Below, in pieces: positions 8,784 to 17,163 of a stretch of DNA of 36,594 nt. Position numbers and translations under genes: made by a program. Source of the stretch: an uncultured Mycoplasmatota bacterium (GTDB lineage: Bacteria; Bacillota_I; Bacilli_A; RF39; UBA660); assembly GCA_946530475.1 (NCBI GenBank), contig CAMNAC010000003.1, positions 1-36,594 of the forward strand. Reading direction: 5' to 3'. Position 1 is the stretch's first letter. Each line of letters begins with the position of its first letter. Under the pieces are notes generated by a model, which made no database searches, had not been told where the DNA came from, and was given only the letters and a program-made list of their open reading frames with translations.

Positions 8784-8846
8784 CTAGCCAAAAAAATGAT
8801 TTTGATATATAATGATATAGTGTATATAAAACGCAGGAGGAATAAA

Positions 8847-11039
8847 ATGAGGAAAAAGAAAAAAATAACATTTGGAATTATGTCAGTTACAGCCTTTATT
8901 GTTGCAGGAATGACTGGATATTTTATATATTCTTTAAATTTATTAACAGGAATTGAAAACCTTTTAAGAGCCATCATTATGATTGCTACAGGAGGAATTC
9001 TTTTACTAATCTTGTTAGGATTATTTGTATTAAGTAAAAAGAAAAAGAAAAAAGTTTTCACATTACTTGTTTGCTTTACACTTCTTTATTCTTTTGGGCT
9101 TTACTTTGGAGCAAGCAATATTGACCGAATTATTGGTAAAATTGAAAATATTACAACTGATACGACTACTTATTCAACTAGTTTAGTAGCGCTTTCTTCA
9201 AATGAATTAGATGATATTAAGAATCTTGATTCTGGAGTTATTGGTATTTTGAGTGATGAAACAAATGTAGAAGGAAATGTTCTTCCAAATGAAGTCATTA
9301 AAGATTTAAAAATTAAAAATGAAGTAAAAAAATATGACAGTTTTGTAACATTAATTAAAGCACTTTTAGAAGAAGAAATTGACTATGCATTTCTTCCAAC
9401 CAATTATTCGATTCTTTTTGGAAATATCGAAGGTTTTGATAAATTAAAGGAACAAACAAAAATTATTTATACAAAATCAAAAGAAGAAAAACAAAAGAAA
9501 GAAAGAAAAAGTAACGGTTCTAAACTTGATAAACCATTTACTATCCTATTAATGGGAGTTGATTCTGATATTGAAGAAATCAAAGGAAGTAGTTTTAATG
9601 GAGACTCTTTAATGTTAATCACATTTAATCCTACTACACTAAATTCTACCATTGTTAGTATCCCAAGGGACTCATATGTTCCAATCACATGTTTTACAGG
9701 ACAAAGAAAAAATAAAATCACACATGCTGCTTGGTACGGAGAAGGTTGTATGATTGATACCATTGAAAACTTTTTAGACGTACATATTGATTACTATGCA
9801 AAAATCAATTTCAAAGGAGTTGTAAAACTAGTCGATGCATTAGGTGGTGTCGATGTAGATGTAGAATATAGTTTCTGTGAACAAGATAGTAACCGTTCAT
9901 TTGGAGAAAACACAGTCTATGTCAAAGAAGGATTTCAAACATTAAATGGTGAAGCTGCACTTGCCTATGCAAGAAACAGACATCCAAATCCTGAATACTG
10001 TAGTTCTGAATGGACCAATTATGACAGTAATGATTTCATAAGAGGACAACATCAACAAGATGTGGTAAAAGCTTTGATGAATAAATTTTCAAAAATCGAT
10101 AGTTTAGATACTTTCTACGACATTCTAGATACTATTAGTAACAGCATGGAAACCAACTTATCAACTTCTGAAATTTTGTCTTTATACGATATCGCAAAAG
10201 ATGTATTATTAAAAAGTAGAAATATGCCATTAGAAGATTTATTTGGAATACAAAGACTTTATATCAGTGGATATGATTATTACATTTATGATTATCATCC
10301 TGCAAGTGGACAAGGTTCACAGATGAGTTTGTATGACTTTGTTCCATACAAAGGAAGTATTCAAGATGTATCCAATGCAATGAAAGTAAATCTTGGATTA
10401 AAAGAAGCAGAAGTCATTAAATCATTCTCGTTCGATGTGGACGATGAATATGAAGAAACAGTAATTGGTAGAAAGAATTATGGTGAAGGCGGAATCCCAT
10501 TAATGAGAGATTTCACAGGAGTAGATGTAAGTGTTGCACGAAGTTATGCAAACGTACATGGAATTAGTTTAATTGTAGAAGAAATTGATTCTCCATCAAT
10601 TGAAGGTCTAATACTTGATCAAAGTATCCCAGAAGGAACTGATTTGGAATATGTTAGTACGTTAAAGGTATACGTTTCCAATGGATCTGGTGGAGATGAT
10701 CCAGTAGACCCTTCCGAAGGAGTTACGGATTGTAGTAAAAAAGAAAATGCAACAAATTCCGTATGTGCAATGCCAACATTTATTGGAGACACAGTTGGAT
10801 TTGTCAAAACATGGTTTAAAAACCAAGGATATGACATCAATGTTGAATTTAGTCCTAGTGGGGAAACAGATTCTGCAATTGTAACAGGACAATCTACTAC
10901 AAATGCTTATCTATACGATTATATCGGTACTGAAAAAACATTTACAATTGAATGGGAAGAAAAGAAAGAAGAACCAGTAGAGCCTGAAGAACCTGAGGAA
11001 CCTGAAAATCCAGACAATCCAGATAATTCAAACGAATAA
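8847..11039 (+). CDS. LytR-CpsA-Psr (LCP) family protein with C-terminal PASTA-like domains
   Basis: AGGAGG SD before ATG at 8847. LCP core (LLMGVDSD..GDSLMLITFNPTTLNSTIVSIPRDSYVPI, ...ALAYARNRH...RGQHQQDVVKAL); PASTA-like repeats; Glu/Pro-rich tail. Confidence 0.93.
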   Translation: MRKKKKITFGIMSVTAFIVAGMTGYFIYSLNLLTGIENLLRAIIMIATGGILLLILLGLFVLSKKKKKKVFTLLVCFTLLYSFGLYFGASNIDRIIGKIENITTDTTTYSTSLVALSSNELDDIKNLDSGVIGILSDETNVEGNVLPNEVIKDLKIKNEVKKYDSFVTLIKALLEEEIDYAFLPTNYSILFGNIEGFDKLKEQTKIIYTKSKEEKQKKERKSNGSKLDKPFTILLMGVDSDIEEIKGSSFNGDSLMLITFNPTTLNSTIVSIPRDSYVPITCFTGQRKNKITHAAWYGEGCMIDTIENFLDVHIDYYAKINFKGVVKLVDALGGVDVDVEYSFCEQDSNRSFGENTVYVKEGFQTLNGEAALAYARNRHPNPEYCSSEWTNYDSNDFIRGQHQQDVVKALMNKFSKIDSLDTFYDILDTISNSMETNLSTSEILSLYDIAKDVLLKSRNMPLEDLFGIQRLYISGYDYYIYDYHPASGQGSQMSLYDFVPYKGSIQDVSNAMKVNLGLKEAEVIKSFSFDVDDEYEETVIGRKNYGEGGIPLMRDFTGVDVSVARSYANVHGISLIVEEIDSPSIEGLILDQSIPEGTDLEYVSTLKVYVSNGSGGDDPVDPSEGVTDCSKKENATNSVCAMPTFIGDTVGFVKTWFKNQGYDINVEFSPSGETDSAIVTGQSTTNAYLYDYIGTEKTFTIEWEEKKEEPVEPEEPEEPENPDNPDNSNE

Positions 11040-11069
11040 AAACCTCTAGCAAAAAGCTAGAGGTTTTTC
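11039..11069. terminator. Bidirectional terminator between convergent genes
   Basis: AAAAACCTCTAGC-AAAAA-GCTAGAGGTTTTT. Confidence 0.9.
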
Positions 11070-12106
11070 TATCGATAGATTTTTGATTTTTCTTTATAAA
11101 CTTTTTTCGCTTCTAGTTGTTCCATTTTTTGCATCCAAATAGTCATTAAAACTTCATAAATATCAACGGAATAATCCATTACTAATTCATACTGTTCATA
11201 ATCGCATTTGTGAAACAAATCATTTGATTGGAAGAATAAATCACATTGCCTCATCAAATCCTCATTGGAAGGTAAATTCATCATAAAGAAACTATCATTA
11301 TGTTCTTTTACAACCATTAGGTTTTCCAATCTTTTTGCTAAGAAACAAGCAAAAGACATTAATAGTTTTCGATTGTCTGATTGTTCTTCATTTATAAAGA
11401 AAGGTGTACACATAAGGCTGATATCTTTAGGAGTGATATATAAATGGAAAAAATGAGGATATGTTCGGTATGCATAATCTGATAAGAGTTCTGCCACTTC
11501 TGCCATTTCAAAAAGTTCAATTCCGATAACTCCAGATTCATAATAATAAGAAATATAAGGATTTTGATTTCTACTAATATTCTGTTCATAAATAGTCGAA
11601 AGTGCGGTATCAATCCCCAAGAAGGAAGCATTAATTAATTCTACTCTTTCATTTTTATCTTTTTTATAATAGTCAGAATCCATACTTTCTGAGAATTCTT
11701 CAATATAATAATTAAATAATTTGTGATAGAATTCACTATCAATACTATCCGTCTCTTGTAATCTGTTTTTTTCCTTTGTATAGACAAAATATATTCCATT
11801 CAAATAATACTTCAATTTTTCATTCGTTGCGCTATTTTGATATTCATTATAAAAAGTTGCGGTGAAATGATTTAAATCTGGAATTTTATGGTATTTTTTA
11901 ATAAGATGTTTTTTTAACTTTTGACTTCCCTTTTCATAGTCTTTATCATTTTGAATCAAAGCATATCGTTCTCCATTGACTTTCCTATTAAATATATCTA
12001 CTTTATGGTCAAAAGTTCTCAAAGTAGAATTCCAATTTTCAACATCTACTAATTCATCCATATAATTAATAAAATCATCTACCTGTTTTAATATTTTTTT
12101 CTGCAT
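11069..12106 (-). CDS. Hypothetical protein, 345 aa
   Basis: Intact ORF with upstream SD (AAGGTGATAG); predicted soluble; no family recognised. Confidence 0.8.
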   Translation of the reverse strand: MQKKILKQVDDFINYMDELVDVENWNSTLRTFDHKVDIFNRKVNGERYALIQNDKDYEKGSQKLKKHLIKKYHKIPDLNHFTATFYNEYQNSATNEKLKYYLNGIYFVYTKEKNRLQETDSIDSEFYHKLFNYYIEEFSESMDSDYYKKDKNERVELINASFLGIDTALSTIYEQNISRNQNPYISYYYESGVIGIELFEMAEVAELLSDYAYRTYPHFFHLYITPKDISLMCTPFFINEEQSDNRKLLMSFACFLAKRLENLMVVKEHNDSFFMMNLPSNEDLMRQCDLFFQSNDLFHKCDYEQYELVMDYSVDIYEVLMTIWMQKMEQLEAKKVYKEKSKIYR

Positions 12107-12156
12107 ACTATCACCTTTTTCATTATTTTAATGAAAAATTGAAAAAAAAACAAGAC

Positions 12157-12402
12157 TTAAAACATTTTATCTATATTTTTAGGAATGGAATCTTTTTTTA
12201 CAGCATCAATAATTTTTTGTTCTTTTTCTTTTGAAATGGGATTTCCTGTCATTTTACTTAATTCCCCTATAACTTCTCTTAGAGTTCCTTCATCTTTTAA
12301 ATCCCCTTCTTGCAGTTTCTTTGCTAATTCTAAGATTGTAGCTTTCCCTACATTTGTTTTTTTCTCTACCCTATGAAAAAAATTATCCGTAAAACGAAGC
12401 AT
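12157..12402 (-). CDS. spoVIF: Stage VI sporulation protein F
   Basis: 81 aa resembling SpoVIF (NFFHRVEKKTNVGKATILELAKKLQEGDLKDEGTLREVIGELSKMTG...). Confidence 0.8.
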   Translation of the reverse strand: MLRFTDNFFHRVEKKTNVGKATILELAKKLQEGDLKDEGTLREVIGELSKMTGNPISKEKEQKIIDAVKKDSIPKNIDKMF

Positions 12403-12447
12403 AAAAAAACCTCCTACTGTATTATATGTAAGAGGTTTTATATGGTA

Positions 12448-13767
12448 CTAAAAATCTTCTTCTCCTTTATTTTTAAATTGTAGTACAATTGGAGTTCCTT
12501 CAAAATCAAAAGATTCTCGTAATTTGTTCTCCAAATAACGCTCATAAGAAAAATGAATTAACCCTTTACTATTTACTTGAATATCAAATGTTGGTGGATT
12601 GGTACCCACTTGTTTAGAATAATATATCTTTAATCGCTTTCCTTTATAAGAAGGTGGCATATTTAATAAATAAGCTTCTTCAATTACATCATTTAATAAA
12701 CTTGTTTTAATTTGTTTCTTACTATTTTCATAAACTTTTAATACTTCAGGCATTAAAGTATGAATACGTTTTGTAGTTAAAGCAGATAAAAATACAATTG
12801 GAGCATAAGTCATAAATTGGAAATTTGCTCGAATTTCTTTTGTAAATTCCTTCATTTTTTCATCTTTATTATCAACCGTATCCCATTTATTGACAACAAT
12901 TACAACTGCCTTTCCAGCTTCTAATGCATATCCTGCTATATGCTTATCATGCTCTTTGATCCCTTCTTCTGCGTTTAATACAATCAAACATACATCAGAA
13001 CGATCGATTGCTTTCATAGATCGAAGATAACTATATTTTTCTATTTTCTCATAGATTTTACCGCGTTTTCTAAGTCCTGCAGTATCAATTACAACACAAT
13101 CTGTTCCGTGATAAGTAAAAGGGGTATCAATCGCATCTCTTGTAGTTCCAGCAACATTACTTACAATCACTTTTTCTTCCCCGATTAGTGCATTCACTAA
13201 ACTACTCTTTCCTACATTTGGTCTTCCAATTACAGAAAGTTTTAAAAGATTCGAATTTTCTTCTTCTATTATTTTTGGAAATTCATGTGTCACTTGTAAT
13301 AGCAAATCATAAATTCCTTCATTTTGTTCACCTGAAACATTATAATAGTGTTCAAAACCTAATTCATAGAAATCATACAAATGATTTTTTGCTTCTTTGC
13401 TATCTACTTTATTCATTGCGACTACAACTGGTTTTTGAGATTTTATTAACATATCTCTGACAATATAATCATCACTTGTTAAACCTTCTTTTGCATCCAC
13501 TACAAAAATAACAACGTCTGATTCATCAATCGCAAGTTCTGCTTGCATTTTAATCTCTTCTTGAAAAGCATCTGATTCTAGACTAATACCACCTGTATCA
13601 ATTAAATGAAATTGATAATCTTCAAATTTCACTTCTCCGTATATGCGATCTCTTGTAACTCCAGGTGTATCTTCAATGATAGATACTTTATGTCCTACTA
13701 AACGATTAAAAATAGTCGATTTTCCTACATTTGGTCTTCCAACTAATGCGACAACTGGTTTTTTCAT
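12448..13767 (-). CDS. der: Ribosome biogenesis GTPase Der (EngA)
   Basis: Tandem GTPase domains (GRPNVGKSTIFNRLVG and GRPNVGKSSLVNALIG), C-terminal KH-like domain. Confidence 0.98.
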   Translation of the reverse strand: MKKPVVALVGRPNVGKSTIFNRLVGHKVSIIEDTPGVTRDRIYGEVKFEDYQFHLIDTGGISLESDAFQEEIKMQAELAIDESDVVIFVVDAKEGLTSDDYIVRDMLIKSQKPVVVAMNKVDSKEAKNHLYDFYELGFEHYYNVSGEQNEGIYDLLLQVTHEFPKIIEEENSNLLKLSVIGRPNVGKSSLVNALIGEEKVIVSNVAGTTRDAIDTPFTYHGTDCVVIDTAGLRKRGKIYEKIEKYSYLRSMKAIDRSDVCLIVLNAEEGIKEHDKHIAGYALEAGKAVVIVVNKWDTVDNKDEKMKEFTKEIRANFQFMTYAPIVFLSALTTKRIHTLMPEVLKVYENSKKQIKTSLLNDVIEEAYLLNMPPSYKGKRLKIYYSKQVGTNPPTFDIQVNSKGLIHFSYERYLENKLRESFDFEGTPIVLQFKNKGEEDF

Positions 13768-13879
13768 AGGAATCCCCCATTTCCGAAATTATTATAACAT
13801 CTTTTTTGAAATACGAAAACAAATTTGATTTTTTTTCTATTTTTGTTTATAATAAACAGGCTGAAAAAAGGAGGGCTTT

Positions 13880-14869
13880 ATGAAAGTAAAAATAGAAAAC
13901 AAAGATGGAGATACAGAATTTGTTAATTATAGTAAGAAAGAAGCATTGAAATTAATTGAAGAATTGCATAACGAAATTCCAGAAGTTCGTTATCATGCTG
14001 ATCCTATTAGTACCTATTTTGATCAAACATCCTATAGAATACTTACTCCTTATGAAGAACGTATCCTATTTCTAGCAATGGAAAATGGAATCAAGGATGC
14101 CAGAACAATTTTAATTGAGCGCAACACAAGACTTGTCATTAGTATTGCGAAACATTATTCGAATAATCATATACCAATTTCTGACCTTATTCAAGAAGGA
14201 AATCAAGGACTAATGGATGCGGTAGAAAAATTTGATGTAAAAAGAGGATTCCGTTTTTCTACCTATGCAACTTGGTGGATTCGTCAAGCAATCACTCGAT
14301 ATATAGGAACATCCACTGAAAACATTCGTATCCCTGTTCATATAGTAGAAAGTAAAAGGAAATTATATAAAATTGAAACGCAATTGACACAAAAACTACA
14401 TAGAGCGCCAACCTCAAGTGAGATTGCAGAAATTGCAGGATTAACAGAAGAACAAGTAGAAAAGATTAAAGCATATGATAATGGCTATTGGAGTCTTAAT
14501 GAAACTGTCACCGAAGAAGAAGATGTAGAATTAATGGATTTTTTACCAGATAATAAGAAAAATCCAGAGCAAGCGATGATGGATAACTCTTTAATTGAAG
14601 AAGTTCATAATGCACTTCGTACATGTGGATTAAAAGAAAGAGATATTCAAATCATTAAAAAAAGATTTGGAATCGATTGTAATCGAACTTACACCTTAGA
14701 AGAATTAGGCGCACAATATAATTTAACACGCGAACGTATTCGTCAAATTGAATCAAGAGCACTCAATAGTTTAAAAAAGAATGCACAATTTCAAGATTTA
14801 AAGCCATATGTATTAGAAGAAAAAGCAGAAGATAAAAAAAAGATTCTATACAGAAAAAAGGAAAAATAA
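13880..14869 (+). CDS. RNA polymerase sigma-70 factor, RpoD-like (probable group 2)
   Basis: Regions 2 (DLIQEGNQGLMDAVEKFDVKRGFRFSTYATWWIRQAITRYI), 3 and 4 (YTLEELGAQYNLTRERIRQIESRALNSLKK); short N-terminus. Confidence 0.93.
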   Translation: MKVKIENKDGDTEFVNYSKKEALKLIEELHNEIPEVRYHADPISTYFDQTSYRILTPYEERILFLAMENGIKDARTILIERNTRLVISIAKHYSNNHIPISDLIQEGNQGLMDAVEKFDVKRGFRFSTYATWWIRQAITRYIGTSTENIRIPVHIVESKRKLYKIETQLTQKLHRAPTSSEIAEIAGLTEEQVEKIKAYDNGYWSLNETVTEEEDVELMDFLPDNKKNPEQAMMDNSLIEEVHNALRTCGLKERDIQIIKKRFGIDCNRTYTLEELGAQYNLTRERIRQIESRALNSLKKNAQFQDLKPYVLEEKAEDKKKILYRKKEK

Positions 14870-15361
14870 TCAATTTCCTTTTTTTATTTTATTTTGTGCT
14901 TTTAGTATGTCTTTCCAATCTTTATAATCAATAATACTATATTCAAACAAATAAATTTTTTCTAATTCTTTCAAAGGTTTTTTTATGAAATAATAAAAAG
15001 CATTCTGATAATAATACACTTCCCCTTTTTTTAACAAACTAGGAGTCAACAAATAATAATCTTCTAATTTATATAAAAAGGGATGCTCCCTTTCAATTTG
15101 AATTCTTAATTCGATTTCATGCGTAGAAAATGGATAATAATCCATATCTTCCTTTTCTACTTCTAAAACTACCCCAGTATTCGAATCATGATAAAGTGTA
15201 ACATGATAAAAACCGTTTACATTTATGTGATAATAACTTTCTAATTTTAAAAAGATTTGTTTCAATTCTTGTTCCAATTTTTCTTTATTGTCAATGGAAA
15301 AAGAAAAAAATGAATTCAAAAAAATCTCATAATGAGACTCATCACATAAAATCACTTTCAT
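14870..15361 (-). CDS. Hypothetical protein, 163 aa
   Basis: Intact ORF, convergent with the sigma-factor gene; no family recognised. Confidence 0.7.
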   Translation of the reverse strand: MKVILCDESHYEIFLNSFFSFSIDNKEKLEQELKQIFLKLESYYHINVNGFYHVTLYHDSNTGVVLEVEKEDMDYYPFSTHEIELRIQIEREHPFLYKLEDYYLLTPSLLKKGEVYYYQNAFYYFIKKPLKELEKIYLFEYSIIDYKDWKDILKAQNKIKKGN

Positions 15362-15404
15362 TTTATCACCTAAAGTATTTTATGCAATTACTATCGTTAT
15401 GAGA

Positions 15405-15995
15405 TTAAATCGTACGTTCTATTTTTTCATGGATTTCGTCTTTTCCCTGTTTCGTAACATTTGAAAATAGTACAAAATCATTTCCTAATACTAATTCTAA
15501 TTGATCCAAAATTTGATTACGATGTTTTTGGTGGCTACTAACTCCTACTTTATCTGCTTTTGTTGCGACAATTGTAACAGGTATATTATAATACTTTAAA
15601 TAATCATACATCATCACATCATCACTAGATGGCTTGTGTCTAAAGTCCACCAATAAAAAGACTTGTTTTAAATTTGGTCTATTTGTCATGTAATCTTCCA
15701 TCATTAAACCAAACTTTTTCTTTTTTGATTTTCCAATATTAGCAAATCCATAACCAGGAGCATCTACTAAATAAAAAGAATCATTCACAAGATAGAAATT
15801 AATCGTTTGCGTCTTCCCAGGATTGGAAGATGTTCTAGCAAAATTTTTACGATTAATGATGGTATTAATAAAACTGCTTTTCCCAACATTGCTTCTACCT
15901 ACCAGTAAAAATTCTGGTTTATTATCTGTCGGATATTGACTACGTCTTACAGCTGTAACTGTTAAATCTACACTTGTAATTTTCATTTGATACAC
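15405..15995 (-). CDS. ysxC: Ribosome biogenesis GTP-binding protein YsxC/EngB
   Basis: GRSNVGKSSFINTIINRKNFARTSSNPGKTQTINFY ... DAPGYGFA ... TKADKV. Confidence 0.97.
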   Translation of the reverse strand: MYQMKITSVDLTVTAVRRSQYPTDNKPEFLLVGRSNVGKSSFINTIINRKNFARTSSNPGKTQTINFYLVNDSFYLVDAPGYGFANIGKSKKKKFGLMMEDYMTNRPNLKQVFLLVDFRHKPSSDDVMMYDYLKYYNIPVTIVATKADKVGVSSHQKHRNQILDQLELVLGNDFVLFSNVTKQGKDEIHEKIERTI

Positions 15996-16040
15996 CTCAT
16001 TCGTGTAATCATTATATCATATTTTAAAAAAATAGAAAAA

Positions 16041-16526
16041 TTACAAATATTTTTTTAAAGCTGTCATATTATCTTTACTAAAATTCAAATAATCATGTGC
16101 AAGTTTCAAGTAACTCTTCTCTGATACTTCTTCATATTTTTTTATTTTTTTCTCCATATCCAAACTTCCCATCGAAATCCCTTTTATCAGCATATCTGCA
16201 ATAGAAGCGTCACTGTTATCACTTTTCACTTCTTTTTTTATTCCCTCTTTTGCCATCATTTTTTCAAAAAAATTATTTGTTTTAAACTCACCACTCTCTT
16301 TTTTTAATATTTTTGAGGAATCTTTTACATAACGGTTATATCCACTTATTAAATGTTCTACATCTGTAAATATTTTGTTATCCTTTTTTTTAATCTCTTT
16401 TAATAATTCCTTTAAAGAAAAAACAGACATACTAGAATCTTTATAAATATGCTCAACAAGTTCCATTCCTTTCACATCGCTCACCCTTTCAATTTTATTA
16501 TGAGAATCCAAAATAAATTTATTCAA
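16041..16526 (-). CDS. Hypothetical mostly helical protein (possibly ferritin-like fold), 161 aa
   Basis: Intact ORF with charged helical repeats; fold assignment is a guess. Confidence 0.65.
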   Translation of the reverse strand: MNKFILDSHNKIERVSDVKGMELVEHIYKDSSMSVFSLKELLKEIKKKDNKIFTDVEHLISGYNRYVKDSSKILKKESGEFKTNNFFEKMMAKEGIKKEVKSDNSDASIADMLIKGISMGSLDMEKKIKKYEEVSEKSYLKLAHDYLNFSKDNMTALKKYL

Positions 16527-16575
16527 AAACTTTTAAAAAAAGAAAAAATATAGTATAATGTATTAAGGTGACCTT

Positions 16576-17163
16576 ATGAAGTATCCGAAGGGAATTGTAA
16601 AAAAAGAAAAACACGAAATCTATTATGGAAATCGAGGAATGGCCTTAGAAAGTGATTTAAATGAAACCAATGAATACTATTTAAATAGAGACATTGCGGT
16701 GATTCACAAAAAGCCAACACCTATTACCATCAATCAAGTAGATTACCACTCTAGAGTCGATGCAGTTATTAAAGAAGCACACTTTAGAATCCCATCTACC
16801 ACTGATTACAACGGAATCTATAGAGGAAAATATATTGATTTTGAAGCTAAAGAAACAACTTCTACTACTTCTTTTCCTTTAGCGAATATCCATAGTCATC
16901 AAATTGAACATTTGAAAAAAATTATAAAACACGGAGGAATTGGTTTTCTAATTGTTCGTTTTACAAAATGTGGGAAAACTTTTTATTTAGATGGAAAAGA
17001 TCTTATGAGTTTTCTACAAACAGAAACTAGAAAATCAATCCCACTTTCTTTTTTTGAACAAAGAGGTTATCAAATCAAAGATGCATTTCAACCAAGAGTT
17101 GATTATCTAAATATCATAAATAGAATTTATTTTGGAGGGGAAAGCAATGAAAAAAACAGTTAG
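16576..17163 (+). CDS. recU: Holliday junction resolvase RecU
   Basis: GNRGMALESDLNETNEYYL, IDFEAKETTSTTSFPLANIHSHQI motifs; followed by pbp1A. Confidence 0.96.
   Translation: MKYPKGIVKKEKHEIYYGNRGMALESDLNETNEYYLNRDIAVIHKKPTPITINQVDYHSRVDAVIKEAHFRIPSTTDYNGIYRGKYIDFEAKETTSTTSFPLANIHSHQIEHLKKIIKHGGIGFLIVRFTKCGKTFYLDGKDLMSFLQTETRKSIPLSFFEQRGYQIKDAFQPRVDYLNIINRIYFGGESNEKNS

Noticed and set aside
8777-9061. 94-aa minus ORF overlapping the LCP start
   Set aside because: Composition is the complement of Lys-rich coding sequence; no SD, and it overlaps the LCP promoter.
9467-10892. Minus ORFs inside the LCP gene (9467..9763, 10619..10840, 10662..10892)
   Set aside because: Overlapping antisense frames without SD or recognisable protein; the plus-strand LCP-PASTA reading is convincing.
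10970-11036. GAACCTGA-type tandem repeats at the LCP 3' end
   Set aside because: Ordinary Pro/Glu-rich cell-wall-spanning tail coding repeat.
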